This document shows, piece by piece, positions 42,791 to 52,481 of a stretch of DNA of 64,000 nucleotides. The translations under genes and the position numbers were made by a program. This stretch comes from SZUA-309 sp965230005 (lineage in GTDB: Bacteria; Pseudomonadota; Gammaproteobacteria; Pseudomonadales; Azotimanducaceae), in assembly GCA_965230005.1 (NCBI GenBank), contig OZ245934.1, positions 186,001 through 250,000 of the forward strand. Reading direction: 5' to 3'. The notes beneath the pieces were generated by a model. The model was not told the DNA's origin and did no database searches. It was given only the letters and a program-made list of their open reading frames with translations. The stretch's first letter is position 1. Every line of letters begins with the position of its first letter.

Positions 42791-43626
42791 GAGGACGGCG
42801 CGCCTTCCAACCCCTCAACGGAGATCGTGTACTGCTTGGCCAGCTCCTCGTAAAGGCGGTCGATTGCCACCTCGCGCTGCTGGCGGTTGTAGTCCCGTTG
42901 CACTTCACGCCCGACCAGGTCGAGCGTTGGCGGTGGCGCTGCTTTGAACGCGTCGATGATCACCAGATGCAGTCCGAAGCCGGAGCGGATGGGGCCCAGC
43001 CAGCGGCCCGGCTCGAGAGTGGCCAGCTCCTCCGCGAATTCCCGCCCGAAGCGGGATGCCACCAGCGAGGGGGAGGCGTCGATGAGTCGAGCCGGCAGTG
43101 GAAACGGATCACCGATGTTCCCGAGGTCGACCTTGGCGCCTTCTGCCGAGAGCTGCTGCAGTGCCTGTTTGGCGTCGGCTTCCGCCTGGGCACCGCGTCG
43201 ATCCTCGCTGAACGTGACCTGGCGAAAGCTGAATGTGGGTTCGCCGAGGTAGTCGCTCTCATTCGCTGCGAGAAACGCCTCGAGCACCGTACGATCCGGT
43301 GGCGCCATGGAGACAATCTCTTCTGCCAGCAGTTCGACTTTCTGCCGCAGCCGGCGACGGATCACCGTATCGTCACCCTCGAGGCCCATTTCCAACCCCT
43401 GGCGATAGGCGAGCTCTTCACGAATCCAGTCCTCGAGGATCGATTCGAACTCCGTTTCGTTCGGTGCCCGATTCCAGGTGGCTTTGAAGGCGGCAACGAG
43501 ACGCTCCTGCTTCGCGCTGGTCAGGACGATCTCGTCGTCCTCGGGGCCATGATCTGCCACCAGACCGTGGACCAGAAAAATCAGCAGGCCCAGGACGAGG
43601 AAGTGGAGCAGGGGTTCTTTCAGCAT
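42787..43626 (-). CDS. Membrane-anchored PpiC-type peptidyl-prolyl isomerase
   Basis: About 279 aa with an N-terminal membrane helix (LLHFLVLGLLIFLVHGLV) and a SurA/PpiD-like chaperone region followed by a parvulin domain (FSFRQVTFSEDRRGAQAEAD..., GRWLGPIRSGFGLHLVIID). ATG 43626 is used; a GTG lies one codon earlier. As a periplasm-facing folding factor it may serve the exported DUF3604 protein encoded just upstream. It overlaps hupE-like gene by 4 bp and lies 74 bp after the DUF3604 gene. Confidence 0.85.
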   Translation of the reverse strand: MLKEPLLHFLVLGLLIFLVHGLVADHGPEDDEIVLTSAKQERLVAAFKATWNRAPNETEFESILEDWIREELAYRQGLEMGLEGDDTVIRRRLRQKVELLAEEIVSMAPPDRTVLEAFLAANESDYLGEPTFSFRQVTFSEDRRGAQAEADAKQALQQLSAEGAKVDLGNIGDPFPLPARLIDASPSLVASRFGREFAEELATLEPGRWLGPIRSGFGLHLVIIDAFKAAPPPTLDLVGREVQRDYNRQQREVAIDRLYEELAKQYTISVEGLEGAPSS

Positions 43627-43700
43627 CACGACTCAAGCGGCTTGGGCGGGCGCGATCAGCGACACCGCCCGCAGGTGGTCAGAACAGGTCAGCCAGCGGC

Positions 43701-45614
43701 TCAATCAGCCGGCGTGTACCAGATCGGTGAGGTGTAAGCGCGATCCTGCACTGTTGCCGGTACGTTGTCGGGACGTTCGAGGTTGAAAAACGCCGCATCG
43801 AAGGTCGTCCAGCGAGGCGTCGGAATCTCGATGACCCGGACGTAGTAGAACGCGGGCTCCGAGGGATCGAAGTCCGGGTCTTCCCAGTGGGCCATCAACA
43901 GCGCATCGCCGATCGTGTTGGTGTAGGTAGCGGTCGCGAGGTCGACCGTATTGCCAACAGAGTCCCGCGCACGTCCGTCGGCTCCGATTTCCCGGCCGTC
44001 CGAGACGGCGACGTCATAAACCTGCTCGTAGGTTTCGCCATCGTCCCCGAGCCAGCCTTTGATCACCTGCACCCGGTCGAGGTTGGCGCCGTCCGGATCC
44101 CGCAGGGCTCTGATCAGGAACCTCGGAGCGGTGTCTGCCGGTGCGTCGCTCAGATCGCCGCCCATGGGAACGCCGTCCCGGTAGCCCAGCGAGGCAAGGT
44201 CTGACGTCAGGACGTCGTCCGGCTCGAAAGACCAGCCGCCGAACACGCGAACGCGCATGCGTGTACCGGTCGTGGCGTAGACCTCCTTGCGGCGCATGGC
44301 GTCGAAGAGCTGCCCGCGGGTGTTCTCCCGCGCCCAGACAGCCATCAGGCCCTGTGCACCCTCCTGGGAAGTGAGAATGCGGAGTGCCGGATCGTCGGCA
44401 GGGATCACTTCGTGGTTCCAGCGATTGGCGGACGGCTCCGTGTGCTTGTATTTACCGAAGTAGTTTTCTTCGCGCGAGGTCGCGAGACCGGTGTGGGTAT
44501 CGGTCGCCGCTACCAGGCCGTGCTTGTAGGGATTGACGCCGAGCTTCGCGCCCAGCTTCAATCCGATCTTGAGCGCCGAGCGGGCGTATTCGTACTGGAG
44601 CATTTCAGGGGTCTTCGCTTCGCTGCCGGCGATGTTGGCGACGTCCCAGGTTTCGAAGTTGGCAAACTCGTCTTCCGGTGAGAGCAGCGGGTGGGTCTCT
44701 TCGTCACCCTTCATCTGCGACATCTCGTGGAGCGGTTCCCAGCGGATACGTTTCGCCGCGTACTCACGGTTCATGCGTTTGCCGTCGAAGGTCCGCTCCG
44801 TGAACATCAGGCCGTTGGAGAGATTGCCGTTGTGTGGGATGGCGATCGCCTGTCCGCCGGTCGTGGCTTCGTAGTTTTCGAGGTAGTCCCAGAGGCCTTC
44901 CGGGTCGAGACTGTCGAACAGGGAAAAGGGCAGCGTTTGGGAGGTGACGTCTGCGCCGTCCCGCTGGATGATGACCCGGTGCAGGTTGTTACCGCCAGGT
45001 GAAGACGTCCACTCGAAACCTGTCATGGCCGAGAAGCGGCCGGGACTATTGTAGAGCTCTGCCTTTTCGACGAAGTCGACCCAGATGCTGCGTGCCGCTT
45101 CCTGTGTGTTCATGGGATTCACTGGCGGGTCCGCGAAGGCACTCTCCATGATCATCGTGAACGCCTTCATGCGGCCTTCCTGTCCTTTGTTGAACAGCTC
45201 ATGGACCCGTTTGCCCCAGGGATCAGCAAGGAGCTCCGGGGCGGCATTGCGGATCTGCGGCGCGAGGCCGATGAACTCCGCGTGGTCGGTGATGACCAGG
45301 AAGTCCAGCGGGCGTATCAGCTGCGCCGGCTGCCCCGTATTCGAGATGACCTTCTCACCGCGTGCGAAGCGGTAGGCGTCGTCGACGTCGAGGGTGGTGC
45401 CGACGAGACCGGCGTCCGGTGAAAGCTCCGTGTGGAAGTGTGTGTCGCCGAAGAACACCTGATCCGGATAGTCGCGATTGACGAAGGGTGAGTAGATGCG
45501 ATCCTCCTGTGCGATTTCTTCCGTCAGCACGACGCCATAGCCGGATTCGGCAGCCTCGCCCGAAATGGGCAGCCCGAGTACCAGCGCAAGCGTGGCACAC
45601 AGTGGTCGGATCAT
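43701..45614 (-). CDS. Exported DUF3604 protein, PHP-like metallohydrolase fold (1)
   Basis: A 637-aa secreted protein; signal peptide to about residue 21 (ISGEAA). Metal-ligand blocks FFGDTHFHTELSPDAG, DFLVITDHAEF and later AATDTHTG resemble the PHP phosphoesterase sites (HxH, D..H). TTGTRMRVRVFGG is a conserved C-terminal DUF3604 block. ATG 45614 has GGAGA upstream; the longer frame from 45746 is not used. Function of DUF3604 is unknown. First gene of an operon with a parvulin and a HupE-like protein, and divergent from a second DUF3604 gene. Confidence 0.85.
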   Translation of the reverse strand: MIRPLCATLALVLGLPISGEAAESGYGVVLTEEIAQEDRIYSPFVNRDYPDQVFFGDTHFHTELSPDAGLVGTTLDVDDAYRFARGEKVISNTGQPAQLIRPLDFLVITDHAEFIGLAPQIRNAAPELLADPWGKRVHELFNKGQEGRMKAFTMIMESAFADPPVNPMNTQEAARSIWVDFVEKAELYNSPGRFSAMTGFEWTSSPGGNNLHRVIIQRDGADVTSQTLPFSLFDSLDPEGLWDYLENYEATTGGQAIAIPHNGNLSNGLMFTERTFDGKRMNREYAAKRIRWEPLHEMSQMKGDEETHPLLSPEDEFANFETWDVANIAGSEAKTPEMLQYEYARSALKIGLKLGAKLGVNPYKHGLVAATDTHTGLATSREENYFGKYKHTEPSANRWNHEVIPADDPALRILTSQEGAQGLMAVWARENTRGQLFDAMRRKEVYATTGTRMRVRVFGGWSFEPDDVLTSDLASLGYRDGVPMGGDLSDAPADTAPRFLIRALRDPDGANLDRVQVIKGWLGDDGETYEQVYDVAVSDGREIGADGRARDSVGNTVDLATATYTNTIGDALLMAHWEDPDFDPSEPAFYYVRVIEIPTPRWTTFDAAFFNLERPDNVPATVQDRAYTSPIWYTPAD

Positions 45615-45797
45615 GAGAAGTCTCCATCCCTTCTTGACTGTCGGGCATTCTGCTACACAGGGCGGACGCCGGTCGAGTACGTTCGATCCGCAGGTCGGGT
45701 GAGATTCGGGGGAGGCGAGCAGCCGGTTCCTCGAGGGCGCTAGCAACCGCTGCCAGTGGTAGTCTTTGCAGCGTCACTGGCGCCGAAGGGGATAGTC

Positions 45798-47675
45798 ATG
45801 GTGTTTGCGCAGTACGGTCGGCGGCTTGTCCTGTCGCTCGGAGGGCTCGTTGTGCTGGCGGCCTGCAGTCCGGCGCCGGAAGAGGCAGCTGCCCCGGCAG
45901 AGACGGAATTGCCTGCCAATGTGGCTGACGCGGAAGCAGCCGTGGTCGCGAATGGCACCCGAAATGCCTATTTCGGTGATCTCCACGTGCATACCCGCTT
46001 TTCCTTCGATGCCTTCATCTTCGGCACCCGTACGAGTCCGGAAGACGCTTACCGCTTCGCCAAAGGCGAAGCCATCGAACATCCGGCGGGCTTCAACATG
46101 CAGCTTCGGGTGCCTCTGGACTTTCAGGCCGTCACCGATCATGCGGCCTATCTCGGCATGCTACCGGCCATGAACGATCCCGCCACGGCCCCCGGCCGTC
46201 ATCCCATGGGCCGGGTCGTGCAGGAAGCCACGACCACGGAAACACGTCGGGCGGCTTTTCAGGAGCTCGGTCAGTACTTTCGCGGCAACACCGACGGTGA
46301 CGATCTCCTCGACCTGGACGTCGTTCGCTCCGCGTGGGAGAGCATCATCGAGGCCGCGGAAGCTCATAACGATCCGGGCACCTTCACCACGTTCATCGGT
46401 TACGAGTACACCTCTTCCACCGATGAGCGTGAGAACCTGCATCGAAACGTGATCTTCCGGGCTGGCGAGGCCCCCGAGTTTCCCTTCAGCCGCCTCGACG
46501 ACACGAACCCCGAGCGGCTCTGGGCGTGGATGGACGGGCTTCGGGCCGAGGGTATTGAGAGCCTTGCGATCCCGCACAACGCCAATGGTTCGAACGGTCA
46601 GATGTTCAAGCTCACGGACTGGGCCGGTGACCCGATCGATGCAGACTATGCAGAACTGCGCCTGCGTAACGAGCCGCTGGTCGAGATTACCCAGGTAAAG
46701 GGCACTTCGGAGACGCATCCGCTGCTTTCGCCCAACGACGAATGGGCGGACTTCGAAATCTTCCCTTACCGCATCGCCACCACGTTACCGAGTGCGGCGC
46801 CCGGCAGCTATGTGCGGGACGCCTATCTTCGCGGTCTGCAGATCGAAGCACAGACAGGTGCCAATCCTTATCGCTTCGGCATTGCCGGCGCGAGTGACAC
46901 ACACGTGTCCGCCGGAGCCTTCTCCGAGTTCAACTACTGGAGCAAGGTCGGCATGCTCGACTATCGCGACGATCTGCGCGGCTCGACCCCAGACGATGAG
47001 GGGAACTACTCAGACACCTACTACCGCTTTTTCGGAGCCTCGGGACTGACGGGGGTCTGGGCGGAAGCGAATACCCGAGAGGCGATTTACGACGCCTTCC
47101 GGCGCAAGGAAACCTTTGCCACCACGGGCCCGCGGATTCAGGTGCGGCTCTTCGCCGGTTATGACATCGCCGCCGCGGCCGAAGCCGGTGATCTGGCCGC
47201 GCTCTACGCTGATGCGGTACCGATGGGCGGCGATCTGTTGCCTGCGCAAGGCGCGACGCCGAGTTTTGCCGTCTGGGCCCTCCGGGATCCCATCGGCGCG
47301 CCGCTTGCCCGGGTGCAGATCGTCAAGGGATGGCTGGAAGACGGCGAAAGCCGGGAGATGGTTTACGACGTCGCCTGTTCCGATGGCGGGGAGGTGGATC
47401 CGAACAGCCACCGCTGCCCGGACAACGGCGCCCGGGTAGACCTCTCCGACTGCCGGATCAGCGCCGGCGTTGGGGCCGGGGAACTGCGCAGCGTCTGGAC
47501 CGATCCGGACTTCGACCCCGATGCGCAGGCCTTCTATTACGTGCGGGCGCTTGAGAATCCGACCTGTCGCTGGTCCACCTGGGATGCGCTGCGGGCAGAC
47601 GTCGCCCCGCGGGAGGATCTGCCGCCGATCATCCAGGAGCGCGCCTGGAGCTCGCCCATCTGGTATCGGCCCTGA
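45798..47675 (+). CDS. DUF3604 lipoprotein, PHP-like metallohydrolase fold (2)
   Basis: A 626-aa lipoprotein (lipobox VLAAC) and paralogue of the divergent DUF3604 gene. It keeps AYFGDLHVHTRFSFDAF, FQAVTDHAAYLG, AGASDTHVSAG and TTGPRIQVRLFAG. Start ATG 45798 has AGGGG upstream. Being lipidated, unlike its partner with a cleaved signal, it should sit in the inner or outer membrane. The cation exchanger gene begins 5 bp after its stop, so the two are co-transcribed. Confidence 0.85.
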   Translation: MVFAQYGRRLVLSLGGLVVLAACSPAPEEAAAPAETELPANVADAEAAVVANGTRNAYFGDLHVHTRFSFDAFIFGTRTSPEDAYRFAKGEAIEHPAGFNMQLRVPLDFQAVTDHAAYLGMLPAMNDPATAPGRHPMGRVVQEATTTETRRAAFQELGQYFRGNTDGDDLLDLDVVRSAWESIIEAAEAHNDPGTFTTFIGYEYTSSTDERENLHRNVIFRAGEAPEFPFSRLDDTNPERLWAWMDGLRAEGIESLAIPHNANGSNGQMFKLTDWAGDPIDADYAELRLRNEPLVEITQVKGTSETHPLLSPNDEWADFEIFPYRIATTLPSAAPGSYVRDAYLRGLQIEAQTGANPYRFGIAGASDTHVSAGAFSEFNYWSKVGMLDYRDDLRGSTPDDEGNYSDTYYRFFGASGLTGVWAEANTREAIYDAFRRKETFATTGPRIQVRLFAGYDIAAAAEAGDLAALYADAVPMGGDLLPAQGATPSFAVWALRDPIGAPLARVQIVKGWLEDGESREMVYDVACSDGGEVDPNSHRCPDNGARVDLSDCRISAGVGAGELRSVWTDPDFDPDAQAFYYVRALENPTCRWSTWDALRADVAPREDLPPIIQERAWSSPIWYRP

Positions 47676-47679
47676 CAGC

Positions 47680-48645
47680 GTGACGTTTTCAGCGCCTCTG
47701 GCGCTGCTGCTGCTCGGTATCGGGGCGATCGTCTGGGGGACGAAGATCGCCCTCGACAACGCCATCGCCGTCGCCCGGCACCACAAACTCTCCGACTTCT
47801 TCATCGGCGTTGTGGTGCTTGCGGTCGGCAGCGACCTGCCGGAACTCGTCGTGTCCGTGGATGCGGCCCTGCGCCAGCTTGGCGGCGTGAAAACTGAGAA
47901 CCTCATCATCGGTAATGCCCTCGGCAGCTGTTTCGGGCAGCTTGGCCTCGTCGTCGGCGTCACCGGTCTGCTCGGCAAGCTGGCCCTGCCCCGGGCGCAG
48001 CTCCTGCGGCACGGTGGCGTGCTTCTTGCCGCGACGGTGCTGCTGGCAATCGTTGGTTTCGATGGGCTGGTCACACGGCTCGAAGGGGCCCTGCTGGTTG
48101 CCGCCTTCGCCGCCTACGTCTATTTCGTGATCCACGAGGAGGGCGTGTTGACCGGCGTGCGCGCCCTCGAGGCCGACGAGGAGCGTCCGCCGGGTCCGAT
48201 TTTCGGCTGCTGGTTACGGCTCTTTGTCGGGCTGGCCATTGTCGTTGCAAGCGCTGAGCTGATCGTTCGCGCGGCCATGTCCCTGGCGGCACAGTGGGGT
48301 GTCGATCAGGCCTTCATCGGCATCGCCATCATCGGCATCGGCACGAGTCTGCCGGAGGTGGTGATCTCCGTGGGCGCCGTGCTGCGGAAGCGGGTCGGCC
48401 TGACGGTCGGCAACCTCATTGGCAGCAACATCCTCGATACGCTGCTGCCCATCGGCATTGCCGCGCTGATCGTGCCCCTGGGCTTCAGTCGCTCGCTCCT
48501 GACCTTCGATCTGCTGGCGCTGTTCGCCTTCACTTCCCTCGTGCTCGGGCTGTTTCTCTGGCGAGGTGGGATTCGCTGGCCGCAGGCCTTGGTGGTGCTG
48601 GTGGCTTACCTGGCCTATCTCTTTTCGGTAGCTCCCGGGTCCTGA
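47680..48645 (+). CDS. CaCA-family cation exchanger (YrbG-like)
   Basis: Na+/Ca2+-exchanger superfamily, 321 aa from GTG 47680, with two inverted halves each with an alpha repeat: VVLAVGSDLPELVVSVDA with GNALGSCFGQ, and IGIGTSLPEVVISVGAV with GNLIGSNILD. About ten helices. The start is 4 bases after the DUF3604 stop and has no separate ribosome site, so coupling is likely. The physiological ion is inferred from family only. Confidence 0.9.
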   Translation: MTFSAPLALLLLGIGAIVWGTKIALDNAIAVARHHKLSDFFIGVVVLAVGSDLPELVVSVDAALRQLGGVKTENLIIGNALGSCFGQLGLVVGVTGLLGKLALPRAQLLRHGGVLLAATVLLAIVGFDGLVTRLEGALLVAAFAAYVYFVIHEEGVLTGVRALEADEERPPGPIFGCWLRLFVGLAIVVASAELIVRAAMSLAAQWGVDQAFIGIAIIGIGTSLPEVVISVGAVLRKRVGLTVGNLIGSNILDTLLPIGIAALIVPLGFSRSLLTFDLLALFAFTSLVLGLFLWRGGIRWPQALVVLVAYLAYLFSVAPGS

Positions 48646-48655
48646 GGTGCAGCGC

Positions 48656-49663
48656 TCAGGCGGGTCGGCGAACGGGAACCAGATTAGCAGCGAACTGCCT
48701 GGCCGACTCGTCCCAGGTGTGTTGCAGCGCCCGGGCTCGACAGAGCGCCGGGTCGATGCCAACGGCGGCCATGATGGCCCGGCCGAGGTCCTCGTCCAGG
48801 ACACCAGCCCCGCTGTCCGCGACGACGTCTTTCGGGCCCTGCACCGGATAGGCGGCGACCGGGATGCCGCAGGCCATGGCCTCCAGATTCACGAGGCCGA
48901 GCGTGTCCGTCCGCGAGGGAAAGACGAAAACGTCCGCAGCGCAGTAATGGGCGACGAGATCGTCGCCACTTTTTACGCCCACGAAGTGCGCGTCCGGGTA
49001 CCTGGCTTCGAGCTCCGCCCGTTGCGGTCCGTCGCCCACGAGCACCTTGCTGCCGGGTGTATCCAGCCCCAGGAAGTCCTCGATGCTTTTCTCCACAGCA
49101 ATACGGCCGACGTAAATCTGCACGGGTCGTGGCAGGTTCAGTGGTGCGGGCTCGATGGGCCGGAACAGCTCCGTATCGACGCCGCGGATCCATTGAATGA
49201 GGTTCTCAAAGCCGAAGCCGGCAAGCATCTCGCGCATGCTTTCGGTGTTGTACATGGTCGCTGCGGCCCCGCTGTGAAAGCGGCGCAAACCGGCGAAGGT
49301 CCAGGCTGCGGGTACCCCGAAGCGCAGTTCCAGATACTGCGGGAAGAGCGTGTGGAAGGAGGTCGTGAAGGCTAGGCCGCGCTTCTTCAATGCCGCTCGC
49401 GCGCAGAGACCCAGAGGACCTTCCGTGGCGATGTGCACGTGGTCCGGGACGGTCTCGTCGATGAGGCGTCCGACGGCGCTCGGCGTCGTGAGCGCCAGCC
49501 GGATCTCCGGATAGGTAGGTGCCGGCACGCTGCGGAACCGATCGGGACCGACTACCACGGTTTCATGGCCCGCGGCTTCGAGCTTGCCGCAGACCGTAGA
49601 GAGGGCGCGAACCACGCCATTCAATTGCGGAAACCAGGCGTCGGAGATGAGGATCAGGCGCAT
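48656..49663 (-). CDS. GT4-family glycosyltransferase
   Basis: GT-B fold glycosyltransferase of 335 aa, similar to MgtA/PimB-type glycolipid transferases. N-terminal DAWFPQLNGVVRALSTV, C-terminal donor site GRIAVEKSIEDFL, VGDGPQRAELE and the EX7E-like block FPSRTDTLGLVNLEAMACGIPVAAYPVQGP. The acceptor may be diacylglycerol or phospholipid. It converges on the exchanger with a 10-bp gap. A probable role in membrane glycolipid formation is inferred. Confidence 0.9.
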   Translation of the reverse strand: MRLILISDAWFPQLNGVVRALSTVCGKLEAAGHETVVVGPDRFRSVPAPTYPEIRLALTTPSAVGRLIDETVPDHVHIATEGPLGLCARAALKKRGLAFTTSFHTLFPQYLELRFGVPAAWTFAGLRRFHSGAAATMYNTESMREMLAGFGFENLIQWIRGVDTELFRPIEPAPLNLPRPVQIYVGRIAVEKSIEDFLGLDTPGSKVLVGDGPQRAELEARYPDAHFVGVKSGDDLVAHYCAADVFVFPSRTDTLGLVNLEAMACGIPVAAYPVQGPKDVVADSGAGVLDEDLGRAIMAAVGIDPALCRARALQHTWDESARQFAANLVPVRRPA

Positions 49664-49731
49664 GTCAGTGAGGTCTCTTCGAAGCGCTGCGCATCTTAGG
49701 GGCAGGGCGCATGATGGGTAAAGCCGCTCTA

Positions 49732-51141
49732 TCAGGCGCGGTTTTCCATCGCGCGTTTGGCGATGGTTGCCCGGGCGGCGGCGTGTTCCGCCTCGTTGAA
49801 GGCGAAGCGGGTGAAGAGCAGGCCGCCGATAAAGTAACAGGCGGCCGGCAGCAGTCCGAAGATGGTGCGAATCGCCTGCACGGTTTCTTCACTCTGAACT
49901 TCGTTCGGCACGAAACCCCAGTACTGAAGCACGAGCCCGGTGATCAGCGCGCAAAGCGCGGCTGAACCCTTCCGGATCAGATTCCACACGGCGAGGTAGG
50001 CGCCTTCTTTCCGCTCGCCGGTTTTCAGTTCGTCGTAGTCGATCACGTCTGCCTGAATGGCCGGTTGTGCCACGGCACCGCAGCCGGCCAGGAAGCCCGT
50101 AAAGAAGGTCAGCACCCAGAAGGTGACGCCCGGTTCTTCCAGGAGGTAGAAACCGATGAAAGGCAGAGAAGAGAGCAGCAGGGCACCGGTCCACGCCCGT
50201 TGTTTGCCGACCGTGCGGGCGAGCCACATCCAGAACGGGGTGAAGACGACCTGCGGCAGTGCGTAGGTCACCATGACGGCGACGAGCAGCGCTTCCAGAG
50301 GAAAGACGTAGGCCACCAGGTAAGGTGTCAGCGTCATGACGCTGGCGATGCCGTAGGTTTCGATGGCGAACACGATCAACAGCAGGCGCGCGTGCGGATT
50401 TTTCGCCACATCGAGCACCGAGCGGAAGACGCCCTCCGAGCCGCGCCCCTGATAGTCGCGACGTTCCGGGAGAAAACGGGTGGTGATGGTGACCGCGAAG
50501 AAGACGACGATCGCCGCGACGATGGAAACATCGAAGGCAAAGGCGCGTTTGTCCTCGGCGGTCGTCATGAGCTGGAGAAGCCCCATGCCGAGGAGGCTGC
50601 CGATGAAGCCGATCATGTGCGCGTAACCGAACAGCCGGGTGCGCTCGTGGTAATGGGGTGTGAGTTCCATGCCGAGCGCACCGTGGGGGATCAGATAGGC
50701 GGTGCTGGCGGTCTCGTAAACGAGGAGGGCGAGGGCCATCCAGGCAACGAGCCAGAAGCCCGTGAGATCTCCCGGAGGTGACCAGATCATGACGATGCCG
50801 ATGGCCATGGGCAGCGCTGAGGCGTAAAGCCAGATGCGTCGGCGGCCGATACGCGATTGAGTGCGGTCGGAGAGATAGCCCACCAGCGGGTCGGTCACGC
50901 CGTCCCAGATCCGCGCGGCGAAAATGAGGATGCCCATGGTCGCGGGGGCGATGAGCAGCACGTCCGTTGCGTACTTCATGAGATAGACGCTGAACATCAC
51001 ACCCATGAGCGAAAACGCCACCCGTGACAGGGTGAAGGCCCAGATCACGGGAAGACGGAGCCGTTCTCCGGCAGGAACGGTCGTTGACGGGGCAGAAGGC
51101 TCCTGGGCCTGCCCGTTGGAGGCCGCTTTCAGGGACTGCAT
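49732..51141 (-). CDS. GPH-type MFS sugar:cation symporter
   Basis: Twelve-helix transporter of about 469 aa from ATG 51141 (a longer frame from 51171 exists). GPH hallmarks: RIWDGVTDPLVGYLSDRTQSRIGRRR in the first loop and the later DYDELKTGERKEGAYLAVWNLIRKGS. The family co-transports glycosides, pentosides or hexuronides with H+ or Na+. It lies 69 bp upstream of the glycosyltransferase gene and is divergent from a luciferase-like gene. Confidence 0.88.
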   Translation of the reverse strand: MQSLKAASNGQAQEPSAPSTTVPAGERLRLPVIWAFTLSRVAFSLMGVMFSVYLMKYATDVLLIAPATMGILIFAARIWDGVTDPLVGYLSDRTQSRIGRRRIWLYASALPMAIGIVMIWSPPGDLTGFWLVAWMALALLVYETASTAYLIPHGALGMELTPHYHERTRLFGYAHMIGFIGSLLGMGLLQLMTTAEDKRAFAFDVSIVAAIVVFFAVTITTRFLPERRDYQGRGSEGVFRSVLDVAKNPHARLLLIVFAIETYGIASVMTLTPYLVAYVFPLEALLVAVMVTYALPQVVFTPFWMWLARTVGKQRAWTGALLLSSLPFIGFYLLEEPGVTFWVLTFFTGFLAGCGAVAQPAIQADVIDYDELKTGERKEGAYLAVWNLIRKGSAALCALITGLVLQYWGFVPNEVQSEETVQAIRTIFGLLPAACYFIGGLLFTRFAFNEAEHAAARATIAKRAMENRA

Positions 51142-51233
51142 CGCCCGATCATAGCGCGAATGGCGCCACACCGACCGTTAGTGCGAGAATGCGCGACTCG
51201 TTTCAGGCAGCTCATTGTTCAGGAGGCAGCTCT

Positions 51234-52472
51234 ATGGCCCGCGTGAAGTTCGGCGCTTTTCTCGCCCCCCATCACCCCATCGGGGAACACCCGATGCTGC
51301 AGTTCCGTCGCGATCTCGATCTGGTAGAGCAGCTCGACAAGCTCGGATTCGACGAATTCTGGTGTGGTGAGCACCATTCCACCGGGTGGGAGATGATTGC
51401 CTCGCCGGAGTTGTTCCTTGCCGCTGCTGGCGAACGGTCTCACCGGATCAGGCTCGGCACCGGCGTTGTGTCGCTGCCCTATCATCACCCCTTCAACGTC
51501 GCCCAGCGCCTCGTGCAGCTCGATCATATGACCGGCGGCCGGGTGATCTTCGGCTCAGGTCCGGGGGCGCTGCCTTCTGATGCCTATACGCTCGGGATCG
51601 ATCCCATGGTGCAGCGGGACCGCCAGGACGAGGCCGTTGGCGTCATCCGCAAGCTGCTCCGCGGCGAAGATCGCTTCACCCACGAATCGGACTGGTTCAC
51701 GCTGAAGGACGCGCGCCTGCAGCTGCTGCCGCTCCAGGAAGATCTGCCTTTTGCCGTCGCCTCCATGGTGAGCCCCTCGGGCATGACCCTGGCCGGTAAA
51801 CACGGCACCGGCGTGCTTTCCATCGGTTCCATGTCCACGGCCGGACTCCAGGCGCTGCCCACGCAGTGGAGCTTCGCGGAAGAAAGCGCAAGCAAGCATG
51901 GCAACGCCGTCAATCGGGAAGACTGGCGTGTGGTCCTCTCCTGGCACCTGGCCGAGACCAAGGAACAGGCGCGGGAAGAGGCGAAGCATGGCCTCCTGCG
52001 CTGGCACAACGAATACACCGTCGGCACTCTCATGCGCCCCGGCGCGGTGGCCTATGACAACGCCGATCAGGCCATCGAGGAGATGGCGGGTGGCGACAGC
52101 GCCATGGCGATTGTCGGCACCCCGGATGAACTCGTTGAAACCGTGCGGCGTCTGCAGGAACTCACGGGCGGCTTCGGCACCGTGATTGGCTTTGTCAACG
52201 ACTGGGCAAATCCGGAGGCCACGCGGCGCAGCTGGGACATGGTGGCGCGCTACGTCGTTCCTGAAGTCAACGGCATGCTCGACGCCTATCGCGAGTCCCA
52301 GAATCACGTCATCCACAACCGCGAGGTCTTTGATCGCGCCGGTGAAGCCGTGATCTCGAAGATCATGGAAAACGAAAAAGCGGTTGCCGCCATGGCCGAA
52401 GAGTCCGAGGCAGCGGCTGCGATCCCCGCCCACCACGCCCCTGAGCTTGGCAAAGAGTCCAGCGGTAGCTGA
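51234..52472 (+). CDS. LLM-class (luciferase-like) monooxygenase
   Basis: Second luciferase-like enzyme in the window, 412 aa from ATG 51234 (AGGAGGCAG upstream). Blocks: FGAFLAPHHPIGEHP, FDEFWCGEHHSTGWEMI, RIRLGTGVVSLPYHHPFNVAQRLVQLDHMTGGRVIFGSGPG. It is closest in layout to FMN monooxygenases such as limonene- or alkanal-type enzymes. Substrate unknown. It differs clearly from the one at 22.3-23.4 kb. PpiB follows 9 bp later. Confidence 0.9.
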   Translation: MARVKFGAFLAPHHPIGEHPMLQFRRDLDLVEQLDKLGFDEFWCGEHHSTGWEMIASPELFLAAAGERSHRIRLGTGVVSLPYHHPFNVAQRLVQLDHMTGGRVIFGSGPGALPSDAYTLGIDPMVQRDRQDEAVGVIRKLLRGEDRFTHESDWFTLKDARLQLLPLQEDLPFAVASMVSPSGMTLAGKHGTGVLSIGSMSTAGLQALPTQWSFAEESASKHGNAVNREDWRVVLSWHLAETKEQAREEAKHGLLRWHNEYTVGTLMRPGAVAYDNADQAIEEMAGGDSAMAIVGTPDELVETVRRLQELTGGFGTVIGFVNDWANPEATRRSWDMVARYVVPEVNGMLDAYRESQNHVIHNREVFDRAGEAVISKIMENEKAVAAMAEESEAAAAIPAHHAPELGKESSGS

Positions 52473-52481
52473 GGAATCCCT

